From Bremia lactucae (lineage: Eukaryota > Oomycota > Peronosporomycetes > Peronosporales > Peronosporaceae), in contig NC_090621.1 of the NCBI RefSeq assembly GCF_004359215.1, positions 182,705-246,704 on the forward strand: 64,000 nt of DNA. Reading direction: 5' to 3'. Within the stretch, counting starts at the first letter, position 1. Each line of letters opens with the position of its first letter. Made by a program: the position numbers and the translations under genes. The notes below the pieces were generated by a model that saw only the letters and a program-made list of their open reading frames with translations, was not told the origin of the DNA and ran no database searches. Below are positions 20,541-31,510 of this stretch, in pieces.

Positions 20541-20962
20541 TATACGGGGAAGGGTGAGCCTATAATTTAGGTCTTCAACCTCTCCTACCACCGTAAAGGG
20601 CCCAATGAAACGCGGCAACAACTTCTTAGTACCTCCACGTAGTGCAGAAATTGCATTTTTAGGTAGGGTAGTAGTACATAATAGTTCTTCTTAACTCACT
20701 AAAGGGTTCATTATTTTTGCGACCATGTCGGTCCGCATATTCTTTTTGCTTGTCCTGTGCGCTTGTCATTGCGTCACGGACTTTTCTTCTGATGGCTTAT
20801 CGCTCATCCACAACGCAGTGAGCCTCGCTCACGCTTTTAACAACAAATTCGCCTGTGACACCGCCGAGGGGTTGGTCATAAGGCGTATTTTATTGACCAC
20901 GGCTAAACTGGTAGGGTCACTAGGGCAAGCTGTCGTTGAGATGATACCCTCGCGGGTCATCG
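20541..20962 (-). pseudogene. Integrase C-terminal region of A2
   Basis: Broken minus-strand frames. Recognisable pieces include LPRRFIGPFTVVGEV near 20570-20615 (GPF/Y module), LPKNAIS near 20640 and, upstream, KEKSVTQ-type sequence near 20770. Homologous to 36800-37400. Confidence 0.5.
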
Positions 20963-21876
20963 TCATATTGACGAAACTATGTCCCTGTTTTTTCGCACTG
21001 AGCATATTGAAGGACCATCCCCACTAAGACTCGGGCTGCGCACAAACGAGACTGGCTTCCAAGGATGGCGCAATCCGTTTATAAATAACGGTGTCTCACC
21101 GGCACTGGCGTGGACACTGTTATTTATAGCGAACTTCACAAAGGGGAATTGTATGCTCAATTCTTCGGGAGTTGCTATCGTGCGTAAGACATCCGCCACG
21201 ACCCGATTGCCAAGTTCTGTTTGTCCATCGGTCTGGGAATGATCTGCGGTCGACATGTGGAGCTTGCTATCTAGCAGCTCAAACACATGTAACCAAAAAT
21301 CAGACGTAAAACGTGGATCCTGGTCCGATACTATGGACTCGGGCATCCCGTGTAGTCGGTATACATGATTCAGGAACAAGAGAGCTGCCTTCTTGCCTGT
21401 GATCGATGTCTTACATTGTGCTAAATGCACCATTTTGCTCAGTCTGTCTACAAAGACGACTAGCCCTGTCCGACCCTTATGATCGGGCGGCATGCCAAAC
21501 ATGAAGTCCAGACTTACAGAATTGCAACATTTGGTTAGAACCGGTAGCGGCTTCAGTGGCGCACTGCTGGACTGTGCAGGCTTAATGTGCTGACACGGTT
21601 CGCAAATTTGGCCACCCATCTGTATAGATGTGGCCACCAAAATTCCTCTGACACTCGTAAGAATGTCATTTCACGGCCCAGATGCCTTCTAAATGGCGCA
21701 TCATGGAGCTCGTGACGAATCATCAGCTTAAGATCTGTGTCATGAGGCACATAGATTCTCAAGGGATCACAATGTGACAGATGATGCCATAATATGCCAT
21801 TGCTGTAGCTAAAGCGATTTATCTTGGCTTTCAGGTGCGACGGAAGGGTAACCTTTCGTCCACCGAAGTGATCCAA
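20963..21876 (-). pseudogene. Integrase HHCC domain and catalytic core of A2
   Basis: Integrase of element A2 in two overlapping frames. 21553-21876: LKLMIRHELHDAPFRRHLG carries the His pair. A frameshift near 21600 precedes the Cys pair (GGQICEPCQHIK). 20963-21640 (225 residues): core with Asp65 (VVFVDRLSKM), Asp106 (VSDQDPRF) and Glu142 (DGQTELGNR); the last two are 35 residues apart, the classical D,D(35)E. FAINNSVHASAGETPLF and NGLRHPWKPVSF follow. The catalytic triad is complete, the only fully intact core in this window. The frameshift between HHCC and core is a single event and could be checked as a sequencing error. Confidence 0.75.
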
Positions 21877-22480
21877 CAGCAGGCGACAATGGTCGTTCTG
21901 ACTGCAGCTATCTTCTATCAGAGGCCAATGAGCTCGTCACGTGGTATGCCTTCATAGCTGCCAACGTTGACGGCTGAAATCGTGCTTCCGCACTAGACAC
22001 ACTTTCCTGGTGTCTAACCTTGAAGTCTGGTCTGCGCGATAAAGCGTCAGCCAAGACATTCGTTACTCGGCATATTCAACTTTAAAATTAAATTCAGAGA
22101 AGAATGTGAGCAATGTTGCCAATTTAGGCGAGAAGTGCGGTGCGATTAATTCGGTCTGCAGTGATGCGTGATCCGTATAAAGCACAAATGGTCAGGTGCT
22201 AAATAGGTGCACATCAAACTTGACAAGAGCATACTTTATTGAAAGTAGCTATTTGTCATGCACAGGAAAATTTAGTTCCGCAGCTTATAAAAGCCGGAAC
22301 TGATAAGAGATTACGCCTTAAACGCCGTCGTCATTCTTCTGCATTAGCGCGCTGCCGATTGCAAAATAACTTGCATCGCAGACGACGCTAACGAGTTATT
22401 CCCCGTCTGGCAATAACGAGACCGGTGCCGCTAAAAGCGATTGCTTTACTGATGAGAACGCATCTTCCTCTTTTTTTAAA
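21877..22480 (-). pseudogene. RNase H of A2
   Basis: Minus strand: CDASYFAIGSALMQKNDDG near 22330-22395, AELNFPVHDK near 22255-22280, VLYTDHASLQTE near 22150-22190 and KVEYAE near 22075. Interrupted by stops. Order and spacing fit the RNase H domain of gypsy elements. Confidence 0.6.
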
Positions 22481-22485
22481 CAAAT

Positions 22486-23340
22486 TCATTCTGCGTCCTT
22501 TTTAAGGAGGTCAAATAATGGGTTAGTTTGCTCAGCATAATTCTTGCTATACTTATGCAAGTACTTGGCGAGCGCTAACAATTGGCGCAAACCCTTAACA
22601 TGCCGTGGGATTGGCCATTGCTTTACCGATTTTACCTTGTCTGGGTCTGCTCGTACACCATGTGTGCGTACGATGCAGCCCGGCACTTGTATCTCGGGGA
22701 TGTCTATGAGGCACTTTTGCAAGCTGATAATCAATTAGGGTCCTATAGAGTCTGCAATACAGCGTCTAAATGACGCTTGTACGACTTTATTGTGCTCAGT
22801 CGTCCTCGGCCCTACTATGCACGAATACATCGTCAAAGTATGGGGCGCGTAGGCGCGCATCACGTGAGCCACCACTCGGTTGAATGTCGCTGGTGCATTT
22901 TTCAACCCTTCGATCATCACAAGCCACTCCCAAAGTATACCGCTTGGGGTGCTCGCAGCTGTTTTTGCTACATCGGAATCTCTCATGAGCACCTGATAGT
23001 AGCCATCCTTTATAGTCAACGCGGAAAAAAAAGTTGGCTTTCCCATGGAGTTCAATAAAACATCTTTCCGCTGAATTGGCGTTGGCGCCGGTATGGTTGC
23101 CGTGATTAGCTTATTGTAAGTATGAACTACGCGCCATCCACCTGTGAAATTACGCACACAAAAGGACTGACTGGAGTGAGGCGATTTACTCTCACGCTCA
23201 TGTCCCGCCTTGGCTCGCTTGTCGAAGAACTCATCGATATAATCGACTTCTTCTTTCGGCAACGGCCATTGCCTCGTCACAAAATACTTGGTGCCAGGTT
23301 CGAGGTCTATTTCGTGCTCGATGCCCCTATCTGCTGGTAG
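22486..23340 (-). pseudogene. Reverse transcriptase of A2
   Basis: Minus-strand RT in three frames. 22735-23280: TRQWPLPKEEVDYIDEFF, HERESKSPHSSQSFCVRN, GGWRVVHTYNKLITATIPAP, TFFSALTIKDGYYQVLMRD, SGILWEWLVMIEGLKNAPATF. The catalytic box YFDD is present at 22829-22840 but in a shifted frame, followed by VFVHSR. 22486-22734 holds the connection (HVKGLRQLLALAKYLHKYSKNYAEQTNPLF). One frameshift lies just before YFDD and another after it. Confidence 0.75.
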
Positions 23341-23387
23341 GCGGCTCGGGACTTCTTCTGGGAACGCATCGCGATGTTTCCACAGAA

Positions 23388-24140
23388 CTAAAAAAATGGA
23401 CTGTCTCTCATGGCATTCCAGCCTTCAGCTGCGAACCGTTTCTTTTTGTCCGTTTCTAGGACGCTCTCATCTATTGTGGGCGACGAGCAACAGTCCACCA
23501 AGTTCTCTTCCGGAACTGGTCCGACTACTTCGTGGATCTTTCCTGCCTTTAATTTGGCAAAGAATAGATCCCACGACATCTTCGGGAGTTCTACTATCTC
23601 CTCGGAAGATTTAAAGACTTGCCGGGGCACCTCAACTAAGAATGCCTCCGCAATCTCATCTTTACGGCTTCGAACACCTCTTTCGAAAGCCCGTCTCTTA
23701 AAAGGAACTGATCCAACGTCACTCGTTAGACGTGCCTTTGATCGTCTAATCTGTCGGACGTCTTCGCCACCATGACCTTTGACTGGGAAGGGGGTGCCGT
23801 TGGTCTACTGGCTAATGCCGCCCTTCCTACCGCTCCAGACTCTAGGCACTCTGCCGGTTCACGCGACGCTTGACTTCCTGTCAGATCGCCGTCTACTGCC
23901 ACGAGCGCTTGGCTCTGTGCAGGACCTTTGGACGCATGCCTACTTGTCATCTTCCTTTTCGCTATTCCAGGCTCCACGACCTGAGTTGGAATTGGTGACG
24001 TTTGCTATTTCGTCAAGTCACCCTCATCTGTGTTCGAGACGACATCAGTTGCCTACGCCGCTCACAGGAACACATCCTTTTCGTTATCCTGCATAGAGCT
24101 CGTAGCTGTGCGTGTACGCCACTCTATCCATGGTTGGTGT
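23388..24140 (-). pseudogene. Protease-RT connector of A2
   Basis: Minus strand: FKSSEEIVELPKMSWDLFF, KAGKIHEVVGPVPEENLVD and SVLETDKKKRFAAEGW. Upstream (23726-23977) a low-complexity Ser/Ala/Gln-rich stretch (GPAQSQALVAVDGDLTGSQ) forms the linker. The same pair of blocks recurs at 28832-29637 (-) and 34240-34430 (+). Confidence 0.6.
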
Positions 24141-24480
24141 TTTGCCAAGCATGGCATGCCTACGATGAGGTCATTTGGACTCTGCATACCTAGCACTACG
24201 AACTTCTCCTTACAAGAAGAGTCACTAAAGCTGAAAGCGAGTTCTACCTGAACTCCCTTGGACTAAAAGAACGCGCCGTTCGCTACAGAACGGTCACCTC
24301 CTCCCGCTTGCCATCCTGGCAAAGCGACGCAACATCGCCAGTCTCTTTCTAATGGCCGCGAGCTTTACAAAATTCTGTGATGCACCCGAATCCACTAGGA
24401 GGGACATCACCTTGTCATAGCTTTATACTTGGACGCTATAGGCCAGAAGGGTTAAGGTAGATATGCTTCTCATTTGTTCG
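24141..24480 (-). pseudogene. Aspartic protease of A2
   Basis: Retropepsin-like domain. SLLVDSGASQNFVKL places the active-site DSGA at 24381-24392, intact. Downstream toward lower coordinates a MQSPNDLIVGMPWL-type block near 24130-24190 closes the domain. Frames are broken between the two, but the catalytic motif is conserved. Confidence 0.6.
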
Positions 24481-24533
24481 ACAACTCTAAACTTAGGGGC
24501 CCGATTCAGTAGGGCATCCCGCCTTAACTGCGC

Positions 24534-25727
24534 TCATGCAATCCCGGACCCCTCAGTGGTCGATGCAGAACTCATGCGTCTCGCACGATGGCTTTTGCCA
24601 TCGCCCTTGGGGAAGGGAGTCCTCTTGCTGGACATCTTTGCCCCAGGAGGGACCCTGGCATAGCAGCGAGCCATCATGTGGCGGCGCTTGCCACATTTAA
24701 AGCAGGAAACGTCTGCATTGCCCAATTTCATGAGATCAACATTTGTACTCTCGGCCGACGGCTTATCCAAGCTTTCGCCGAGGCACTGTTGTAGGATTGC
24801 TCCTCGACTAGGGCAATTTGGATTGCCTCTTCCATTGTCAACGGCGCATTTCTGAAAAGGGCCTGTTGCAATGGGCCATGCCGTAGTCCGTTCATAAACT
24901 GGGCACCTTCATGCGCTCCGGAATCGGACCTATGGTAAGGTTGCCGACAACGAGCACATCTCTTGCACATACTCGTGCAGAGATCGCTTCACCTGTCGCA
25001 CTCCGAAGAAGCGCGCGCCTGAAGCAAATTTTCGTTGTTCGGCGGCTGATTTATGGAGCGAAACTTTTCTTTAAAGATTGCTCATGTAGGGAAAGCCTTT
25101 CCGTCTACCATAAAGCAATGAGTAAGCCTACTCTGAGACCTTACCGCATAGATCCGGCATGGCGTACGACACCATCTGGGTGTCGTCTTCGAGGAGATGC
25201 GATACACCGCATTGCTTCAAGGCTAACAGCCCGTGGACAATCGTTTGCGCTGCAGTTCCATCTAACTTGGGCGAGTCAATCTGAATGAGCCACAACTGAA
25301 TCGGCCGCGCCGAGAGCATCTCAACAGTCCTAGTTAAGTCCTGGTTAGAGCCTCGCTCCAAATCTGCTCTCGCCTAAGCTCATGCTGAGTTTTAGTGACG
25401 GACTCCGCCATAGCATGCCTGTCTTCCTCGGACGTGGCCCTTCGCTGTCCGAGCACGAATGTCTCAAACTGCTCCAAATATACAGAGCACTTAGCGCACG
25501 GACTTTGGGACAAGCTTTGGCCAGGCTCTTGGGCAGTCCTCTTATGTAACATGTTTTATAAGAGGACTGCCTAAGAGTATGGCCAAAGCTTGTCCCAAAG
25601 TCCGTGCGCTAAGTGCTCTGTCATCTCCCGATAATGTTCGGAGAGGTGTGGGAAATGAGCACAATTAATATTGAGGCTCGTCATCACTGACAGACGGGTA
25701 GAAGAAAAGCCTACTAGTGCAATTAAG
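24534..25727 (-). pseudogene. Gag of A2
   Basis: Gag in several frames. 25571-25762 and 25334-25552: HFPHLSEHYREMTEHLAHG and LEQFETFVLGQRRATSEEDRH. 25128-25361: RPIQLWLIQIDSPKLDGTA and MVSYAMPDLCGKVSE. 24728-24970: QFMNGLRHGPLQQALF. 24534-24770: canonical CX2CX4HX4C knuckle at 24663-24704 (CFKCGKRRHMMARC). The region from 25482 to 25621 contains a foldback insertion that breaks the frame (listed separately). Confidence 0.7.
25482..25621. repeat. Foldback inverted duplication inside gag
   Basis: Two 64-bp arms, 25482-25545 and 25558-25621, are inverted copies with about three mismatches, separated by 12 bp. The gag copy at 12320-12390 has only one arm in normal order. The second arm is therefore a local inverted duplication, as made by template switching during replication or reverse transcription. 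Confidence 0.85.
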
Positions 25728-26168
25728 TGTAGGCGGTCGCTACTTGAAGCTGCCACGCACAACTACCAAACACCTTTGAAGCAAAGTGATGAAGCGGCTA
25801 ACCGTCTTCTCTCACGTACCGTGAATGAGTTAGTGGGCGCCTAAGCGACCTCACTCGACGAGAGATGTTGCGGGTGCGGTAATCCGGCTCCACATGCGCA
25901 CTTGTCAACTAGTAAGTAGCTTTCAGGTTTAATCTTAATTTATGTACAATCTATGCTAACCGATCATAAATGCCGTCTCTGTTGGTTTGCATTAGTATGT
26001 ATTGCGAGCGTACATCCTAAGAAACTCGTATCTTGGATGACGCTAGTTGTCATGCCCTCAGGTGCATCAGATACATCTAATTACTTAATTTAAGTAATTG
26101 ATTATCCCCTTAAGTACACAAAGTGTACCTAATGGGGACTGTGTAACATTAGGGCGAATTCGTTTACA
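25728..26168 (-). repeat. Family A LTR at the 5' end of A2
   Basis: Minus strand start TGTAAACGAATTCGCCC at 26168; end CGACCGCCTACA. Nearly identical in its shared part to 12773-13133. Compared with 18305-18838, the half next to the internal region is a different subtype. Confidence 0.7.
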
Positions 26169-26526
26169 GAAACTCTACGCACTGAATCGGAATCATAAAC
26201 TTTCATATAAGTTACCAGCAAAATTTAGCGTTAGCGATAACAACGTTCCAATTCCACCACTCAACTGAAGAGGCAGCAAATTGCATCGATCAATGGTACT
26301 CTTATATCTCTGAGCTATCGAATGGTCATCCGTACAACCAGTTGTGGTCTTGGACTAATCGTGGTTGTCATTAAACTGAGGATAATATACCTAACATATG
26401 TTAATGTCGTTAACCTTAGCGCTGTTAACCTTTATATCCGTTTGTGGCTATTTAAACCTAAATTTTCGTTTAAAGTGCGCATTTGAAATTTCTTTCCCAT
26501 TCCGGAATTCTCCCACTCAAAAAAGG
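26169..26526 (+). other. Upstream region of CRN pseudogene 1
   Basis: 26169-26268 is duplicated at 13134-13232. From about 26325 it aligns with the flank of CRN gene 2 (CAACCAGTTGTGGTCT, GGACTAATC, GTTGTCATTAAACTGAG). Between GGACTAATC (26360) and GTTGTCATT it lacks about 16 bp that hold the initiator in CRN gene 2, so this copy has probably lost its transcription start element. Confidence 0.6.
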
Positions 26527-28537
26527 ATGGTTTCGCTATTCTGTGCGCTTGTTGATGTCAAGGGCCCCGCGTTTTCAGTGCAATTGGACGATAACGATAC
26601 TGTCGATGCACTGAAAAAGAAGATAAAGAAGGAGAACCCAGCGAAAGACCATGGCCGCGGTCCATGGTTGACGGACTCGGAAGTGCAGGACGGTGTGTCG
26701 GACGTCAGTGGATTCAAAAAGATGCCGTATCCGGTTCAGAAGCTACGGGCTGTTGGGCTGGCTAGTGGTCAAGTGGTCGAAGCGAGTTATGAAGAAGCAG
26801 CTCTGGAAAAGGGTTTTTGTCACGTGGTGGTGCAGTTGCCAGTTAAGGCTCCACGTGGCAGCTGCTTCATACCAATTGCCCTCCCCTTGTGATTGATCCT
26901 GGTAATCCACTAGTACGCATTCCGAATGCCTACACTGTTGGCAGCGGTGTTGCTGATGACGAAGGGAAGGATTTACTTTTGTATCGCCGCTCCCAGCTCA
27001 TCGAGGAGTGGCAAACCACTAATACGTGCGTTTGCAAATGTTATTCACGGCTTTGGATCGTGGGCCCACCTGGACCGGGCAAATCCTGTGCAGCATTTGC
27101 ATTTGCGTGCACTTTGGACCGAACGGACTGGGTCGTTGTGTGGATTCATTGCCCAAAGGAGGGTGTCGGTTACTTGCAATGCATTCTCTTTTCTGGAGCG
27201 GCCGAAAAGCGGGTGTGCGAATTTGACCCAAATGAGCTTGTCTCAGTTCTTCAAAGTCTGAGAAAAAAGACGGTTGTTCTTGTCGATGGATACACAAAAA
27301 ACAAGACAGACTCGGCTCCTATCGTAAGAGCTTGCTTGATGTGGAATCAAAAAGAGAAGGATCGGCATCGCCTGGTCTTCGTCAGTTTAATGGTTACACT
27401 TGGGAAGGACGACCATCAAGTGTTGTTGAAGGTCATTCCAGTTACTGCAGCCGTATCTCCTTTAAGGTCCACCGCAAGTCTTGTCAGCAAAACGTCGCGG
27501 CTAACATTAAGAGAAGAGATGTCGTTTTGTCTCATGTCATGGACGTTCGAGGACTATGAAATGGCAATGATGCACGATGGATTTTTCGAACACGTAAAAT
27601 CTAAATTCACTGATACACTTGTACCGGTGCGTTGGGAAGAGCGTAAGCAATTGTTGGAAGACAATATTTTATTGCAGGTGGAAATGCACAGTATATGTTT
27701 GACTTGAGTATAACGGATGCAGCCATTATGTTGGATAATGCTATTGATACTACAGATGACATCGAAAAGTATGTTAATGGCTACCGTAGCGTTTCCGCGG
27801 AAGGAACAGTAAACCGACTATTTTCGTGGTTTCGTGATTCCAAAAACACAACTTTTGGTATTGTGAGCAATTATGTAGCAAGAAGGCTTGCAATAAGACT
27901 TGGCCCTGACTTTGTTCAAAAAATTTCTTAGTTAGTCTCATCCAATCCTTCGATGGACGGACATTTTTTCGAGCTGTGATTTTTTGCGAAGCTCCTTCAT
28001 GGTGGGTTTGAGTGTTTTAAAATTGGCGACAATGGAGATATATTTGTTCATGATACATGGATATCGACGACAGAACTACAATATTTTGACCCGAATGCTT
28101 ACGTTCCGGTGAATCAGTCGAGGCAATGGCTTGCCCCTCAATCATGGAACCAAGGTGGTTACGACGCAATGAACGTGGAAGTTACAGATAACGGTACTGG
28201 AGTTTTTAGTGTGCGCGTTCGGTTTGTTCAAGTAACGCGTGCGAACAAACACTCATTTAAACCCAAATTCGTTGCATACTTCCTACAACAAATTGCTAAT
28301 TTCTTACGATCGTATCAGTCTCAGGCGATGGAGGTGTACTTTGTCGTTCCGCTACGGGTACTATTCACATTTAATCCCAATGTTGATAAACGGCAAGTTC
28401 GGAAAGAAGTCGTGGAGGTTGTGGGTTTAGAAGCGGATACACGCGTTGTCATTGAAGTTGTCGGAGTGAAATACGAGCAACTGGGTGAGGTACATGATCT
28501 AAATCGACTTGAAACGAGGCGCGTAAATACTCATTAA
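26527..28537 (+). pseudogene. Crinkler (CRN) effector pseudogene 1
   Basis: CRN proteins are oomycete effectors that act in host nuclei; the header is linked to secretion and translocation. Start chosen at 26527 by match to CRN gene 2 (MVSLFCALVDVKG). Header: VQLDDNDTVDALKKKIKK, then HVVVQLP at residues 99-105, the junction motif. The LFLAK segment is missing through an in-frame loss of 14 codons near 26635-26650. A P-loop domain follows: GPPGPGKS near 27063, and VVLVDGY (Walker B) near 27275. The nuclease-like end has GGYDAMNV and VRFVQVTRANKHS (28156-28255). Defects: a one-base loss near 26842, a one-base loss near 27668, and in-frame stops at 27929-27931 and about 27977. Read from the sequence, this is a dead copy. 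The NTPase plus nuclease assignment follows the known CRN architecture. Confidence 0.8.
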
Positions 28538-28800
28538 AGTTGCAGCTGAGTCAATCGGTTGTCGCGCATATGCTAGTATGACATTGCTTTGGGGATTCGC
28601 GCCGTGTTGCCGTGCCTCGTAGGTGCTGCTCTGCTCTATTTATGAGAACTTTTATAAAAATATGAACTCGGTTTGCTACGTATTTTAAACCTGTTTATTT
28701 CTGATAAATGTGATGCTATAATGACACAGAAATATTGTTGAATGACTTTCAGCGGCCCCATCAACGAAGCGCAAGAAGTGCTATTCTAGACACACCATAA
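28538..28800 (+). other. 3' flank of CRN pseudogene 1
   Basis: Homologous to 62697-62860. Blocks: GTTTGCTACGTATTTTAAAC, TTTCTGATAAATGTGATGCT, CGGCCCCATCAACGAAGCGC. Segment 28580-28616 is inverted relative to CRN gene 2. Cut at about 28800 by an A fragment. Confidence 0.6.
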
Positions 28801-30820
28801 AAAGATTACGCGTAAGCCGGTTGCTCCTGAATCAAACCTTGCAATAGGCATCCCAGCCTTGAGCAGCGAACCGTTTCTTTTTGTCCGTTTCTAGGACGCT
28901 CTCGTCCAGTGTGAACGACGAGCAATTGTCCACCAATTTCTCTTCCGGAACTGGTGTTACTATTATTACGTGGAACTTGCCTGTCTCCCATTCGGCGAGG
29001 AACAGATCCACCGACAGCTCCAAGAGATTTATTATCTCTTCGGCAGATTTGAGGCCTTGCCGGAGCACCTCAACTGAGGATGCCTCCGCAAATTCGTCTT
29101 TGACGGCCTCGCACACCTCGTTCGGAGGCCCGTTTTTTCAATAGGATCGGATTGAAAGGTCACTAATTAAGACATGCCTGTGATCGTCCAAATCTCTCGG
29201 GTACTCGCTCTTCGAGTCACCACGACCCTTTTCTGGGAAGCGGGTGCCGTTGCACTCCTGGCTAACGCATTCCTTCCAACCGCACCAGGCTCTTGGCACT
29301 GTGCCGGTTTATGCGACGCATAACTTCCTGTCCGCTCGCCGTCTACTGCCACAGGCTCTCGGCTCTGTGCAGGACATTCGGACGCATAACTACTTGTCAT
29401 CGTCCTTTTCACTACCTCAGTTCCCACGAGCTGGGTAGGAATTGATGACGTTCGACATCCCGTCAACGCATCCGCAACTGTGTTCGACACGACATCAGTT
29501 GCACACGTCTCTCGCAGGAGCACATCCTTTCCGGTGTCCTGATTTAGGTTCGCAACTGTGCGTATATGCCAGTATATATATGTTTGGTGCTTTGCCAACC
29601 ATGGCATGCTTAGGATGAGGTCATACGGACTCTCCATTCCTAGCGCTGTGAACTTCTCTTTACAAGAGAAGTCACTAAAGCTGAAGGCGAGTTCTACCTG
29701 AACTCATTCAGACTTAACGAGCGCGCCGTTCACTAAACGAACAATCGCCTCTTCTCGCTTGCCATCCTGGCAAAGCGACTCAAACATCGCCGGTCTCTTT
29801 CTTAGAGTCGCGAGTTCTACAAAATTCTGTGATGCACCCGAATCCACTAGGAGGGTCATCCCTTGGTCATAGCCAATCACTTGAGCGCTCTAGACCAGCA
29901 GAGTTGAGGTCCGAATTTTCGAGACCTCTGGGACTATGCTACTCATTTGTTTGACAGCTCTGAACTTAGGGGTAGCTTCAGAGTCCGCGTCAGTAGGGCA
30001 TCCCGCCTTAACTGCGCTCATGCATTTCCCGACTTCTCAGTGGCCGATGCAGAACTCATGCGTCTCGCACGCTAATTAGTGCGGAGGAGTCCTCTTGCTG
30101 GGCATCTTTGCCCTAGCAGGGACCATGGCATACAGGCGAGCCAATATATGGCCACGCTTGCCAAATTTCAGCAGACAACGCCTGCATCGCCCAACTCCAT
30201 GGGAGTGGCATCTGACCCATCGGCCGATGGCTTATACTAAGCTGTCGCCGAGGCACTGTTGTAGGATTGCTCCTTAACTAAGGCAATTTTGGATTGCCTC
30301 TTCCATCGTCGACGGAACCTTTCTGAAAAGGGCCTTTCGCGATGGGCCATGCCGTAGTCCGTGTATTAACGTGGGCACCTAAATATACTTCGAATTCGGA
30401 CCTAAGGTCATGGATGCCGACCGCGAGCACATCTCCTGCCCATACCCTTGCAGAGATCGTTTCGCCTGTCGCGCTCCAAAGAAGCAAGGCTGAAGCAACA
30501 CTTCGTTATTCGGCGGCTAGTACATGGCGCGAATCTTTGTCTTAAAGACCGCACATGTATGGAACGCATTAACATCGGACATTAGTGCCGTGTTAAGCCC
30601 ACTCGGAGAACTAAATGTGCAGGTGCGATATGGTGTATGACACCATACGGCTGTCGTTTTCGATGAGCTGCGCCATATTGCATTGCTCCACGGCTTAAAA
30701 ACCAGTGGACAATCGTGTGCGCTGCAGTTCCATCGACTTGCGCGGGTCCGTCCAAATAGGCCTCGGCTGATGCAGCTGGGCGTAGAGCATCTCGACAGTC
30801 TTGTCGTGAGCCTAAATAAA
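28801..30820 (-). mobile_element. Family A fragment: linker, protease, gag (A3)
   Basis: Minus strand, gag-to-connector order, without RT or anything beyond. 30490-30820 gag capsid (homologous to 1-290); 30278-30487 gag tail; 30100-30200 damaged knuckle; protease DSGA intact at 29833-29844 (LLVDSGASQNFVEL); 29167-29637 protease end (SPYDLILSMPWLAKHQTYIYW) and Ser/Ala-rich linker; 28832-29116 connector (ESVLETDKKKRFAAQGWDA). Several frameshifts. Confidence 0.7.
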
Positions 30821-30837
30821 GTAATTTGCTTTCCTGG

Positions 30838-31290
30838 AAGTAACTTAAGAAAATTTAAAACCCACTTCTTGGGTGTGGTTAACATTGTGACCAACACCTG
30901 TGTATGTGATGCACATAGGTGCATTCGCATGAGGAGGGATGACGTCTAGCGTTATCCGTTACGCGAGATATCTAAAAAATACGCTCGCAATGCATATTAG
31001 TGTTATCTACAGAGATGACATTTTTGACTGGTAAAAATAGGCATTTATATTTTATACGATTAAATATAAAAATTAGTGTGAAAACTACTTGCTACTTGGT
31101 AAGCGAGGAGTCGAATCACCGCTCCCCTGACGACACTTTAATAGAGTTCTTAGTGCGTTGGGTGAGGTGGCTAAGGCGCCCACCACAACAACCTCACTAC
31201 ACGCGAGAGTAGACGGTCAAACTGCTTCCTTGCTGTGGTAGGGTGTATGCTTCAGTTAAGCTTCGTCGCATTAACACGTGCCCGCCTACA
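30838..31290 (+). repeat. Family A LTR, plus orientation, left edge lost
   Basis: Contains GTGTATGTGATGCACATAGG, ATACGCTCGCAAT, CGACACTTTAATAGAGTTC and ends CGTGCCCGCCTACA. It is followed by CTTGGTAGCACTTG, the family A primer site. The first part of the LTR is replaced by the end of the A3 gag. Confidence 0.7.
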
Positions 31291-31510
31291 CTTGGTAGCA
31301 CTTGAAATTCTTCCCACGACCCGCATCTCTGCGCGTGTACGTGCGGATGAGCCTCAATATCGATCAAGCTCGTTTCTTCCACCTCTCCGGACATCATCGG
31401 GAAGTGAAAGAACACTTGGCGCAGGGACTTGGTGAATAAACCCTGGCTAGGCTCTAGTGATGTCCTCGTGAGCAACGTGATGCGCAGTTGGAGCAGTTTG
31501 AGGCATTCGT
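31291..31510 (+). pseudogene. Family A gag start, truncated
   Basis: Primer site then gag: RIYARVRADEPQY-type start, HHREVKEHLAQGLG, and EQFEAFVLD at the end. The sequence stops inside gag at 31510 and an inverted A LTR begins. Confidence 0.55.

Larger units (their letters stand above)
18305..26168 (-). mobile_element. Family A Ty3/gypsy chromovirus (element A2)
   Basis: The most complete element of the window, on the minus strand. Order from high to low coordinates: LTR, gag, zinc knuckle, protease with intact DSGA, linker, RT with YFDD, RNase H, integrase with intact D-D-E, GPY-like tail, chromodomain, antisense frame, LTR. The two LTRs belong to different subfamilies and no matching target-site repeat is seen (AGTTT on one side, GAAAC on the other). 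The unit may therefore be a recombinant rather than one insertion. Frameshifts in pol make it non-autonomous. Confidence 0.75.

Noticed and set aside
23410..24251. Several plus-strand frames of 60-121 codons
   Set aside because: Antisense to the A2 connector and protease, where the minus strand has recurring conserved blocks.
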